Assembly (NCBI GenBank): GCA_015179025.1
Contig: WHUX01000021.1
Span: 434,001-498,000, forward strand
Origin: Terfezia claveryi
Lineage: Eukaryota > Ascomycota > Pezizomycetes > Pezizales > Pezizaceae
Direction of reading: 5' to 3'
Length of the DNA: 64,000 nucleotides
In this document: in pieces, positions 14,078 to 24,782 of the stretch
Numbering within the stretch: position 1 is the stretch's first letter
Layout: each line of letters begins with the position of its first letter
Made by a program: the position numbers and the translations under genes
Notes under the pieces: generated by a model
What the model was told of the DNA's origin: nothing
The model's database searches: none
What the model saw: only the letters and a program-made list of their open reading frames with translations

Positions 14078-14265
14078 AATTCTCACAATGTACTTAATAT
14101 ACTATTTCCATATATGGATTTAAGGGGATTTCAGATATATATGGACACATTGTAGGAAGTATTCTGTGCCAAACGCCTAGGGTGGTCTTATTTCTGTGAT
14201 AGACACATTGTGAGAAGGCATGACGTGGGTGTATTATTGCCAGGCACGTTGTGGGAAGGTCCTTT
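14078..14265. repeat. Degenerate minisatellite around ACATTGTGAGAA
   Basis: Three loosely related copies of a GACACATTGTGNGAAGG-like word occur with spacing of about 50 bp, and an inverted copy (TTCTCACAATGT) lies at the left edge. The unit is too degraded to define its ends. Confidence 0.4.
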
Positions 14266-16541
14266 ATTGTCCTTATAGAATTCGACTAAACAACTACTAC
14301 TCAAGACAGCCAACTTCAGGTGATATCTCACTTACCCTGAGGCCTTCATGGGTAGTATCGTTGGTTCATGATTTGGCTTGGTACATTTACAAATAGAAAC
14401 ATAAAAACTCATGGGTGAAATGCTTTTACTTAGTTGTAAAACTGTGGTTTTGGGGTTCATATGGTATTTAGAGAATATCTACCTCCACGGGTGCTTCTCA
14501 TCTAGATATCTAGTCGGAACGTATATCTTTCCATAGATACAGTCTTCCTGGCTCCAGGAAAGAAAACAATGTTGATTATGGCACAGTTAGGGCAATTGAA
14601 TGAAAAATTGATAGGCTAACAAGACTAGTAGATGGGTCGTCGAACAAATGGCCAATAGGAAGTGGGATAGAGTGAGATAGGAAATAGAGCGGACGGTATG
14701 GTGTATATATTTGATAGTGGAAATAGTGTGAGCCGTAGGGCTAGCTTGAGTGATGAATGGTAAAGCTATGTGGGTGCTGTGAGGCTTCCATTCCGCAGGG
14801 GTTTGTTGCCAGGCATTTTAAACGGTTGAGAGTGATCCAAAGCTTAGGCCTAAGGTGTTGAGTTGAGGCTCCCCTCTGACTCACGTGGTGATTATCCCTA
14901 TGGGGAAGACCGACAGTTCCGCGGTCGATCAACAGGCTAGCTATATTATTGTCTTAGCATGTTAAGTTGCTCCAACCATGGGTTGTATTTCTGTGCAACC
15001 AGGCTACCTATATTGTTACACCGGAATTGACCGACCGAAATTGACCCCTTTTGCAAAAGTTGGTAAAAATACTTGATGACCTAGATTATCCCAAACACAC
15101 CAAATAGAGTGGAAGATCATATCTAGAGGTATAATCTTACATTTATCTTGAGCCCATTTTATTGTTGAACCGGTGCCAAATTCAAAAAAGTGACAAGCCC
15201 CATACAATTTTGTGAGGGCTGCCCTTAGAGTAAAATACTTATTCCATGCTATGCTCAAGTGCTCCTAGGAAAAAATAGGATGAAGTTCATGAGTTAAGTT
15301 CTATATAACCTGTAAGTTGTGGAGAAATTGCTACAAGCTCGCTATTTTTTGGTCATGGCAGTTTGGGTGTAAAAACAGCTTCGTGTTAACACTTATGACT
15401 TAGAACTATACACAAGCATTCTGAACAGGCTGGAGAGCGATCGGACAATACTATATATATATTTGGGGATCACACTTCGCAGGCAGACTGGGAGCTGTTG
15501 GCTTGTAGTTAGAGCACCCCAGACCTTTCTGTGACAAACCTCCATGTCCGCAGGAATTCAGACCAAAATAAAAACATGCACTTACGAATACTCCGGCCCC
15601 GCAGCTGCTTTATTTCCTTCAGTTACTGTTGAGGGCCAGATACTGGAAGGTGACGGGGTTCAGGCCCTCTCTGGATCTTGAACAGAAAATGGAATGATAG
15701 ACCGGTATCTGCCCTTTTGGCTGGGTGCGTGGGGTTTGTGCGGTATAGGTAGTGGGGAGGATCACCGCTGAGCTTACGACATTCCATCCTCGCATCCACT
15801 TGAGGCAGGCACGGGTATGGAAGCACTCATACCGTGCCGTGCCGACCGGGTCCTAGATCTCGTGTTTCTGTTTGATCTGTTGCAAAATCCTCGCGGTCCT
15901 GGAGTTTTCTCTTTTCAACTGTTCATACCCATGATACCATTTAGCATCTGTTTTGTCTTTACCTTTTACCTGTTCTCGAGCTCCATATCTAAACTTTATA
16001 CTTTGTGGGGATTACGCCAGCGGTCTGTCAGGGTCTTTGGGACTTTCAATTTCGTTCACTACGTTTGATATCCCTATTGCCGATCCAAATTTTCATCAAT
16101 TTGCGGGAACCGTACCGGTATCCCTCCATGGTCATCAGCCTGTGCGAACTTACAGACCAGAACTCAAACCTATCTATCTCACGGATCCGAACTTCATCTG
16201 ATACCACATGGTAGATTTGACAGGCATCCATCTACAGCTTGTATTATCAGACCACCACTATATCAACCTTACCTCATAGTTTCATTGTTGACGTCTACCG
16301 AAAAACAAACTTTCACCTATCCTTTTCAGCTTCTTATCTGACACACGAAACACTATTTTATCACACTCTCTAGTACTCCTGAATCTCAACAAAGATCCGT
16401 CTGAGTAGTATCTAAACGGGATGCATCTGGATCTTTCCGGTGGGCACAGGCTATTGAGGAGAAATCGGACTTCAATCTATCCCTACCCCCATTTTTACCA
16501 TATCCCTGTGCCTACATTATCATTACAACGAAGGCCACATT

Positions 16542-18581
16542 ATGGGTTGCTTTGCGAAGATAAAACCCTTGCGGACATCCGCAAGGGATAGCAAGACAGG
16601 GTGCTGCACAATTGTCAAGGTCATGGCTTTTTACGTCTTCGGCTGCAGTGGCTGCCGCAAAGCCCGCAAGAAGGCCCCCAAGGCTATTCGGAGGAGGTTC
16701 GCAGCGGCCTGGCAGCATGAGATTGAGCTCGGAACTAAAGTTCCTCTTACTCCTGTGGAGTCTAGAGAACCACGACCCCGCCTTGCGGAAGTCCAGAATG
16801 CTATTGAAAGGATTGACTCGAAGATCTGGAATGAGAATACACAGAAAAATATCTCTCGAGCCTCCCGCCCCCCGAAGGTCATAAAGGCCGCCTTTAGGCG
16901 CGACTGCAACGACCATGCGGGCCCGATGGAGAAGGCCATTCGAAAAAATAACATGGTTGATGCTCCTGACTCAAATGCACACTCCCTGACCCTGAATAAT
17001 TCTACTCCTGAGGAACGGGAATGGATGTTTCTGGCACCGGAATCTGCTAGCCATATGCGTGCGATACGGCAACATGGACATACATGGTTTACGAAGGAGG
17101 GTGGTACAGGAGCGCTAGAACAGGTATCTAGGAACCACACGGCAAGAGCAGCCCGGGAAGAGGTGGAGCGGAGGGAGAAGGAATCCAATGGGAGAGAGAA
17201 ATGGAACATTAGGGAGAGAGTAGTGTTGGATGGCGATTATTTCCGTGGGACGAACGTTTGGGAGGCATTTTGTATGGAGAAGCCTGAGCCAACTGCGCAA
17301 AATCCGGTATTAGCGGAGCCAGCAGCAGAGAATGCTCCGAAAGAAAATGTGATGCGGAGTGTACCAGAGAAGGAAAACACTGTTGAACTCGCAAACATCA
17401 GAAACGCGCGCAAAGCGAGAAGCAGAAATATCTCGCCGCACCCACCACCCCTCCCAGTGTGGCCCGTGGCAAGTGCATCTACCGGTACCTTAGTAACAAC
17501 CAGTTCAAGCTCTGATTCTACTCCACGATTCCGTCGGGACTCCGGAGACACAACGGATACGGAGTTGACAATTCCTGGTGACTCTCCATTGTTAAAAGAG
17601 GCGATGGAATCTCCGCTACCTGTTACCCCAATGACCCAATCTCCAATATTGGGACCTAGCGTGGCAACTATGACATTGGCAGATTACATTCCAATCTTGA
17701 CGCTCCCAATCTGCGACCTTCCGCGGTCAAAAGCCACTATATCGGACCAAAAATTTCCAGACTGTCCTGTTCCAGAGTCCCCAGTGACACATTTATCGGC
17801 AGAAACAATGACTTTGATGGAGTTACTCAAAAATGGTAAATATGCCTACAAACCACATCTTGCATGGGAGCAGTGGAGAGCACAGAGAAGAAGCGTGTTA
17901 TTATCCAGCGAAGAGCAACAGGTGGTACTTAAGGAATTTGGGGAGCAGGGGCCGATGTATCTCCCTTTGCCCCCAATTGAGCCAAAAAGATCTACGTCGA
18001 TAATCAGGGATTGGCGGCCTTGGTCGCAACCAGAGAAGAAGCTGGAAGTACAAAAAGCGGATCTATCGTTGGCTTCGAGTCATGAAGCTGAAGTTATGGA
18101 GATTGTTGCCGAGGAGGAAGAGAAAGCCGTTTCTAAACTATCCAGAAAACTGACGAGACGTAAAAGAAAAGGGAAGGGTAAAGCGAAGGAAGTTGGTGGG
18201 TGGGAGATTAGTCCTATGATTGGGGTTATGCGTTTTCGTGGTGACCGCTCCTGGGAGGGTGAGGCAGGGATACCGCTTTGGCAACTGAATCGGGCGAGTT
18301 TGATTAGTGTAGAGAGTTTAATGGAGAAACTGAGCGCGGCGGATGGGGGCGTCAGCGCATCATGTGGAAGGGGGACTGAAGAATATGAGAGGAGGAAGGA
18401 GGGCCTGGGCAGCTGGAAGCCGGAGGAGTGGGAAAAGAAGAAGATGGCGTTGGATGCCGTGATTGCGGAAGGGTTGAGGAACGTTAAGGGGACGAGGGAG
18501 TATGAAAGGGCGAGGGAGTATGAGAGAATCATGAAAGCAGAGAAGGAGAGGAGGGAGAGGGAGTCAAAGTGGACTTGGTGA
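16542..18581 (+). CDS. Orphan 679-residue protein, function unknown
   Basis: This is a single long open frame that I do not recognise. Its length without stops in this otherwise stop-rich region argues that it is a real gene. The N-terminus is Cys-rich and basic (MGCF, GCC and GCSGCRKARKK within the first 45 residues). An internal Met at residue 28 (16623) could instead be the start. The middle is Ser/Thr/Pro-rich and likely disordered. Around residues 420-480 there is a more ordered-looking block (TLMELLKNGKYAYKPHLAWE, then WRAQRRSVLLSSEEQQVVL). A Lys/Arg-rich stretch near residue 540 (RKLTRRKRKGKGKAK) could be a nuclear signal. The C-terminus is a charged helix with a REYERAREYER direct repeat and ends in KWTW. 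No catalytic motif is visible. It may be lineage-specific. Confidence 0.6.
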   Translation: MGCFAKIKPLRTSARDSKTGCCTIVKVMAFYVFGCSGCRKARKKAPKAIRRRFAAAWQHEIELGTKVPLTPVESREPRPRLAEVQNAIERIDSKIWNENTQKNISRASRPPKVIKAAFRRDCNDHAGPMEKAIRKNNMVDAPDSNAHSLTLNNSTPEEREWMFLAPESASHMRAIRQHGHTWFTKEGGTGALEQVSRNHTARAAREEVERREKESNGREKWNIRERVVLDGDYFRGTNVWEAFCMEKPEPTAQNPVLAEPAAENAPKENVMRSVPEKENTVELANIRNARKARSRNISPHPPPLPVWPVASASTGTLVTTSSSSDSTPRFRRDSGDTTDTELTIPGDSPLLKEAMESPLPVTPMTQSPILGPSVATMTLADYIPILTLPICDLPRSKATISDQKFPDCPVPESPVTHLSAETMTLMELLKNGKYAYKPHLAWEQWRAQRRSVLLSSEEQQVVLKEFGEQGPMYLPLPPIEPKRSTSIIRDWRPWSQPEKKLEVQKADLSLASSHEAEVMEIVAEEEEKAVSKLSRKLTRRKRKGKGKAKEVGGWEISPMIGVMRFRGDRSWEGEAGIPLWQLNRASLISVESLMEKLSAADGGVSASCGRGTEEYERRKEGLGSWKPEEWEKKKMALDAVIAEGLRNVKGTREYERAREYERIMKAEKERRERESKWTW

Positions 18582-20215
18582 GGGGCGTGGGGTTAGATCT
18601 CTCTTGGTCTTCTGTGAATAGTCTCTTTCATATTTTGATTTGGCGCCTGAGGTGTTGAATTTGTTGCTCTGGGATTAGATGTTGGGGAATAGTATAGGAG
18701 TTGGTGGGTGTTGGTTAATATTAATATTTATCTTTGAATACGGGACGGGGAGGGATGGAGCCTATATCACAGCTGCTGAGGGTGGCTAGGGTATAATATT
18801 TGTTGAAGATTTGCTTTTTGGCGATGGCATCAAAGCTGGCTTTGTCTCGTATAAACAGGACATTAGGGAGTTTAGAAAAAATGTTGTTCTTGGAGAAATT
18901 TTGACTTTCAAGTTTATAGCTATTCTGAAGGTTAGAATTCCAAAAATCGAGTATCGTTTGACTTGATTTGTAATTCCCTATCGATGACTTTTGTTTACCG
19001 CCAGAAGGCTGAGGAGGCAAGGGCTCTGCGGCGCTAAGCCAAGAGGGGGGTGTTTAAAACACGGCTGGACATACCCAAAGTCAGGATACCAGACTAGACA
19101 GATAATAGTTTGAGATTGATCTTGAGTGCTTCAGCTGATGATGATAGCCTCGATGTGAAGATGGGGCGAGATATTCTAGCGTAGCGCTGATTTAGTCTGG
19201 TACTTTCCAACAAAATTCCCCGAACGAGAATTACCCTGAACATTAATCCCAGGCCGAAACAAACTGTGGTTGCTACAAAAAAACCTAAACAACCACTCGC
19301 ATCGTTTAAAAACGCCCCAATCCATCCAAAGTCTACTGGTGAGATTATAGGGCCGAAGAACCTGCCACAAGTGAATAAGCACAATTGTAAGACGAACCTT
19401 CCATTGTGATATCGATATATTTGATAGTGGCATTACTAGTTAATAGCTAACACTCCAAACACTGCGCTCGCCGTACAGCCAGCGAAATATTCTCGAGGTC
19501 TGAAGACCTACATAGATTATAAGAGGTGGATTCTGTCTTGAGCTCCATATGTCACATCCCTAGATTAAGTACTAGAAACTCTTCTTTGTTGTTTGAGTTG
19601 CTGTTTTGTGTGCTTTTGATGACTCCTAGTCTTGTTCCTTAATCGAGTTCTACATAGAGATTGAGTATCTAGATTGGCTGTAAATGCACATCTTTCAAAG
19701 GCAAGTATCTGTCTGTATAGAGAGTTTGCGGCAGCAAGGTTTGGGGATTTGGTTGTTTAGGGTAATTTCAGCAGGCGTGGTTGGTTTCCGAGTAAGCCTA
19801 GGGGTAAAAGTGAGGCGTAGTGAATAGTTTAGTCGTCTTACTATAGGAGCAGAGGAATACAGTCTGGACATTTTGTTGTGTCTAGAGAAGCTCCACCTAC
19901 TGCGCCGCGGTTTTAGTGTTTTCGGCTTGTGCCGCTGGAGGGGGTGCGAGATGAGACTAGGGTTACCCTTTCAATTGCCAGATTATGGTAGGGTACACCG
20001 AGATAGGACAAGCCTTATCTTCACAACCAGACTACCACAGGTAATCCCAAAATATAGGATCTGATAGACTATTATCCTTCTATCAGATCCCTCAACTCGC
20101 CATTACTCTGTGGCGCCAAGAAGGGGGGGGGGGGGGGGGAGGTAGTCTGGTTGCGCGGGTAAATTAGGTACGAGTCCAGGGGAGAAGAAAAGCCACCGGG
20201 GCAACCTCACTATCA

Positions 20216-20336
20216 CAGGGGCGGGGAGGGGTGAGAAGGGAGAAGAAAGGGGGGGGGGAATGGAGGGGGGTGAAAAGGGAGGGGGTTGAAAAGGGAGGGG
20301 GGTGAGAAGGGGAGTGGGTGAGAAGGGGAGGGGGAG
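20216..20336. repeat. G-rich minisatellite (unit about 18-20 bp)
   Basis: Degenerate tandem copies of a GGGAGGGGGGTGAGAAGG-like word occur with long G runs on the plus strand. The spacing of the G runs would allow G-quadruplex formation. It lies between two hairpin modules. Confidence 0.75.
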
Positions 20337-21549
20337 ATTCAATCCCAAAATATAGGATCTGATTAGGCTCTTTCCCTTCTATCAGATCCCTCAACTCGCC
20401 ATTGACGCTGTGGCGCCAAGAGAGGGGGGGAGGGTAAATTCCGGGTAAATTAGGCAAGGGGAGAGTGCAACCAGACTAGGGGAGAGGAAGCCACAGGTGC
20501 AGTCAGACTACCACAGGGGAGGGGGGAATTCAATCCTCAATTATAGAATCTGATTAGGGTAGATATCCCTTACCCTTCTACAAGATCCATTTACTCGCCA
20601 TTGCCTCTGCGACGCCAAGAGAGGGAGGGGTGTCAACCAGGCTTATGGGGGGATTCACTCCCTACTTACAGGATCTGATTAAGGTGCACTCATCTAAAAA
20701 ATCCTTATCTCTATCCTTTATATCGGGTCTTAGAACTTGCCAATTGACTCCGGGTATACGAAGAAGAAAAGTGGGGAGGGGGAAGTTCCATGTCGCAGGA
20801 TTTAAAGTTACCCTGAATATGCTCCATCCGTTCCTCTGCCACTTGCTACAAAACCACTTAATGCAAACAATTAACGAACTGCATGACTGTGAACCTCGAA
20901 AATAGTTAGTTTCGAGGCATAGCATGATACATATGCTACAGCTTAGCATCATACTGGAATCATTCATCATCATGATATATATAGCGTACAAGCGCGTAAC
21001 ACTGCTAACACTTCCTCCGAACAACCTACGCGCCGTACAACTCGCTGAGATATATCCTGCATTTACAATAGATATTAGGTTTTAGAATGTTTGCATCCGC
21101 TGGTAGAGAACTTCTCTGAAGGAAGTGATCATACATACATACTCAGTAAATACTGTATATATGCCTTAGGGGGTAATAGCAATCATCGTAGCTAATTTAC
21201 AGAGGGCCACTTTTAGCATTAGCGATTGAGAGTGATGTTGTACAGTAAATCGAGGGGAAGGGAGATTTCCCCCAAAACACAAAATCTGATTAAGGTAGGA
21301 TACACAACCCTTATCTACCTAGATACCCTTATCCTTCCATATCAGATCCTCAAACTCGCCAGAAACTCTGTGATGCCAAGCCAAGAAGGGGGGGGGGGCT
21401 CTACCTCAACATTTCCTACTGGACTCGTAAAATTAAAACATCGAATCTGCTACTAGTATACAGTTGACAGATGTTTATATGTAGTTAATAGATATTTATA
21501 ATACAGTAGAGTAGATAGCTGCGTGCAGATATTCTTGTACTTGTATTTT

Positions 21550-21645
21550 GTCCTCTCGTCCTCTTCCTTCTCCTCTTCTCCTCTCTTCCTCCCCTCCTCT
21601 TTTCCTCTTCTCCTCCAACCCCCTTTCTCTTCTCAACCTCTCAGC
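21550..21645. repeat. Polypyrimidine CT-rich tract
   Basis: About 95 bases are almost purely C and T on the plus strand, in CCTCTTCTCCTC-like words. It is roughly the opposite-strand counterpart of the purine-rich minisatellite 1.3 kb upstream. Confidence 0.75.
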
Positions 21646-22270
21646 CCTCATACTCTGTATACAATTGCATCCATCTAGTTGCTGCTCTCATGTAGGCCGC
21701 TGGTTGGCTGGCAACCTGGGGCATATGTGAAGGGCAATTAAACTACCACAGAGGGAGGGGTGTAGTGTGGAAGGGGATGTGAGAAGGGGACGGGGAGATT
21801 CAAACCCCAATTATAGAATCTGATTAGGGTTGAAGTTAGGGTATGTATCCCTTACCCTTCTATCAGATCTTCAACTCGCCATTGACTCCGTGGCGCCAAG
21901 AAAGGGGGGGATTTTCCTGGTAGGTAGTCTGGGCTTATATAAGGGGGCCAGAAGCGGGGAAGGAGTAAAGGAATTCACTCCCTAATTAACGGATCTGATT
22001 AGGGTACATTCAATTCAAAATCATTATCTCTATCCTTTTATATCGGTCCTTTAAGAAGATGGGAGGGAGGAGGGTGTAAGTTACCCTGAACATGCTCCAT
22101 CCCTTCCTCTACAACTCGCTACAAAACTACTTAATGCAAACAACGATGTGAATCTCGAAAATAATTAGTTCGTCAAGAGTCCGAGGTTTAACATGATACA
22201 CACTCACAGATTTGCATGTAAAATCGCATCAGCCTCATTTCCTAGAGAAGGAAGTGACCATACATACATA

Positions 22271-22494
22271 CAGTTAGGTGGCAATGAATTTGGTACCCTC
22301 TTGCATTAGAGTCCTGCATTAGCATACATTTAGCACACATATTATAGGTTTAAAGCGTGCTGTATACTCACCCTCTGTTATGGGTAGCTCCTTATATCAG
22401 AGTCCTCATCTTTAGTATATATATTATAGGTTTAAAGCATGCTGTATACTCGCCCCCTGTTATGCGGGGTACCAAATTCATTGCCACCTAACTG
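22271..22494. mobile_element. 224-bp MITE with 28-bp perfect inverted ends, TA duplication
   Basis: The left end begins CAGTTAGGTGGCAATGAATT and continues to GGTACCC. The right end is the exact reverse complement over 28 bp. A TA dinucleotide flanks both sides (22269-22270 and 22495-22496), as expected for Tc1/mariner-type insertion. The target is a CATA microsatellite. Inside are two direct repeats of 44 bp (22339-22382 and 22421-22464) that differ by three transitions. No coding capacity is present, so it would need a transposase from elsewhere. The related unit 1.3 kb upstream has the same flank without the element (near 21130-21150), which acts as an empty site. Confidence 0.9.
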
Positions 22495-22834
22495 TACATA
22501 CATACATGTATGTACACATGTACTCAGTGTATATATGCCTTACGGGTAATAACAGTCATTATAGCTCATCTTAGCTAATTTGCAGAGGCTCACTATGAGC
22601 ATTAGCGTTGAGAGTGATATTGTACGGCAACCATTAGGAGGGGAGGGAAATTCCCCCAAGACACCCAAAAATCTGATTAGGGTAGGATACACAACCCTTA
22701 TCTACTTTTACCCTTATCCTTCCATATCAGATCCTCAAACTCGCCAGAGACTCTGTGATGCCAAGCGCGGCCCCGGGGGGGGGGATGATGCAGCAGCATA
22801 TTCGAAATCTGGGGTTACCCTCAACATTTAAAAT

Positions 22835-22864
22835 TTGATTATATATATACACATATATAATCAA
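22835..22864. repeat. AT-rich near-perfect palindrome
   Basis: TTGATTATATAT and its complement ATATATAATCAA are separated by six bases and form a short cruciform-capable hairpin. It lies 66 bp past the last hairpin module. Confidence 0.7.
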
Positions 22865-23306
22865 CCATTTAATTATAAAAGATAAATATAAGGTTACAAC
22901 ATTCCCACAGGCAAACTAGTCTCGTAAAACTAAACATCTACGAGACTAATCTAAATCGTGAATCCGTTCCAAGTTTAAATCCGCAAAGAGTTCTCCCAAA
23001 TGAATGGGGAACAAATGTAGTATTCCATCAACTATAAGACGTCCCAGAGACCAATAACAACATTCCGACCATTCTGTTGAATTAGCACTAGAGTATCTTA
23101 TATTAAACTTAACACCTATACATCGACCTCAAACAACAACCTCAGTCCCATATTATCTCATCTCATTCAAGTATCTCCGCCTCACTCTCAACTTCTGCGC
23201 GCTTTTCCCCACCCTCGTATCCAACGCCAACACCATCATGACCAAACAAAAGTATTGTAACAATCGTATATTCACGTCAATCCCTAGCCAGAATCTCCAC
23301 GCCCTT

Positions 23307-24782
23307 CTAAGTAAACTTCGTATGGATTATCTCCGGATTCTCATGCCAATCATCAATACTAACCCACATCTTTCTAAAAGTCCCCAACCCCGCCAGAATA
23401 CTCCCCCCAATCCATGTACTATACTTCCTTTCTGGCGGAGCGAAGATCTTAATTTTCATATCCTTCACCGCTAGTCTCTTCACCTCCGTCAAGAGGCGGT
23501 CTCCAAATCCTACACTCCCAATTCGCCTATTAGCTTCCGTTCCTTCCCTCTACAATATTGTAGATTTAGGACAGAGGATTTATCAACGTACCCTTAGTGA
23601 GTGTAGATCCTCCCGATAACACGATATTCGCAAACAGCTGCTTACGCAAGTCAAGGTCCGTGCGACTGATCGCATCAACAACAATCTGGTGAATACCAGG
23701 ATACTCCAATCCAATAATCTCCGGGTCAAAGAGGATCTCAGGAGCACGGAATCGCTCAGAACCCAGCTTCAACACATTCCCATCTGGAAGTTTATACTCC
23801 TCCATCTTTGCACTTCCGCCACCAGCCCATTCCTTCTCCTCCTTCTTCGGATCCATGGCAATATATGCTGTTTTCTCCTTGATCAACCTAACCACTTCTT
23901 TCTCTGCCGAGGTATGGAATACGGCTCCGGATTTTCGAAGCAGCATTTGTAAGTGCTCGGTTACGTCTCGCCCGGCGACGTCGATGCGGCGGATGGCGGA
24001 GGGCACGGCGAAACCTTCGTAGACGGGGACGGCGTGTGAGACACCATCTCCTGCGTCAAGTACGATACCGGTTGTGCGGCCGGAGGCATATCTGTAAAGC
24101 TGAGTTTAGCATCAATTGGGGTGGGGTTAAATGGAAAGGGGGGCGGGGGAGACGAACAGGGAGAGAACGGCTTGGATGGAGGTGAATAAAGCAGGGACGT
24201 TGAATGTCTCGAAGAAAATTTGGGCGGCGGTTTCGCGGTTTGTCCGGGGGTTTAGAGGTGCTTCTGTTAACAGTACTGGATGCTGTCAACGATTGAACGG
24301 GGTAATGAGAAACAATCAGCTTGTGTGCAAATTTGAGCAACATAGGTTCCCCCTGCCCGTGTGCCGCTCAAAACCAACTGTTCCTTATACCACCCCACCA
24401 ATGATCCTTTGCACCTCAATATCTACACCTAGCCCCATCTGTCTTCCCTCCAATGAATGGACTAAATTCTCACCTCCTCAGAAAGAGTCTTCAACTCCTC
24501 CGTATAAACATACTGCCATATCCTCTCCATATCCTCCCAATCTGTTACAATCCCATGCTCCAGTGGATACTTTATTTTCAGTAAACCACGCAGCTCCTGT
24601 GCCTTGGGCCCTATAAATGTATCTCCTTCTATCGAGCCCGCAAGTACCCGCGGATGTTTCGGCCGGCCGACGAAGGACGAAAAGTGTGTCTTGGGCACAT
24701 CTTCTCCTGCGAACCCAGCTTTGATAGTGCCACTGCCGTTGTCGATGACGACGGGTTGGTTGAGGAGGGAATCAAGCGTCAT
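23307..24782 (-). CDS. arp1: Actin-related protein Arp1 (centractin), dynactin filament
   Basis: Arp1 polymerises into the short filament at the core of dynactin, the activator of cytoplasmic dynein. Neurospora ro-4 is the counterpart. There are four exons: 24474-24782, 24158-24282, 23592-24091 and 23307-23509. Phases agree and the product is 378 residues, against 376 for human ACTR1A. Actin-fold nucleotide loops are visible: [17 protein letters not shown] (residues 11-27) and LSGGSTL near residue 306. Centractin-type signatures include [42 protein letters not shown] and [13 protein letters not shown]. The C-terminus ends IIHTKFT. The first intron (191 nt) is long for this window and intron 2 uses a GTTCGT donor. 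Its promoter is shared with the divergent dihydroorotase gene. Conventional actin is excluded because the motifs match Arp1 better throughout. Confidence 0.95.

Larger units (their letters stand above)
9019..16541. other. Long gene-poor region with no supported gene
   Basis: About 7.5 kb lies between the DUF3602 gene and the orphan gene, and nothing in it can be assigned. The open frames present (for example 9696-10085 minus and 12526-12876 plus) have no recognisable motif, and I treat them as chance. Much of 12.0-15.6 kb is AT-rich with degraded-looking repeats, which fits old, mutated transposon sequence, but no diagnostic domain survives. A G-rich stretch, two short tandem duplications and a degenerate minisatellite are listed separately. 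One copy of TAGTCTGGTT (11680-11689) and two of TTCAGGGTAA (11576-11585, 12397-12406) lie here. Confidence 0.55.
20024..22768. repeat. Array of about eight hairpin-forming modules
   Basis: Each module of roughly 90-130 bp carries, in order: ATCTGATTAGGGT; a variable spacer; CCCTTATCCTTCT; ATCAGAT; CTCAACTCGCCATTGACTCT; GTGGCGCCAAG; and a G-run. ATCTGAT and ATCAGAT are inverted copies, and TAGGGT/ACCCTT extends the stem, so each module can fold into a hairpin. Cores lie near 20041-20140, 20341-20430, 20531-20630, 20651-20755 (diverged), 21270-21398, 21796-21910, 21971-22055 (diverged) and 22650-22768. The first module is framed by a perfect inverted repeat: CAACCAGACTACC at 20024-20036 and its complement at 20141-20153. 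Degraded versions of these ends frame the 21.8-kb copy. This looks like a non-autonomous element family that nested or expanded locally. Confidence 0.8.
18582..23306. other. Gene-free repeat-rich region
   Basis: The region lies between the orphan gene and the 3' end of arp1. Its centre (20.0-22.8 kb) is an array of hairpin modules with minisatellites and a MITE, listed separately. The flanks (18.6-20.0 and 22.9-23.3 kb) hold no supported gene. A 99-codon minus frame at 18721-19020 contains SSQTILDFW, which resembles a PCNA-binding peptide, but nothing else supports it as a gene. Copies of TTCAGGGTAA lie at 19231, 20808 and 22081. Confidence 0.6.

Noticed and set aside
24131..24616. 161-codon frame antisense to arp1
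   Set aside because: It lies across well-supported arp1 exons and introns on the opposite strand and has no recognisable domain.
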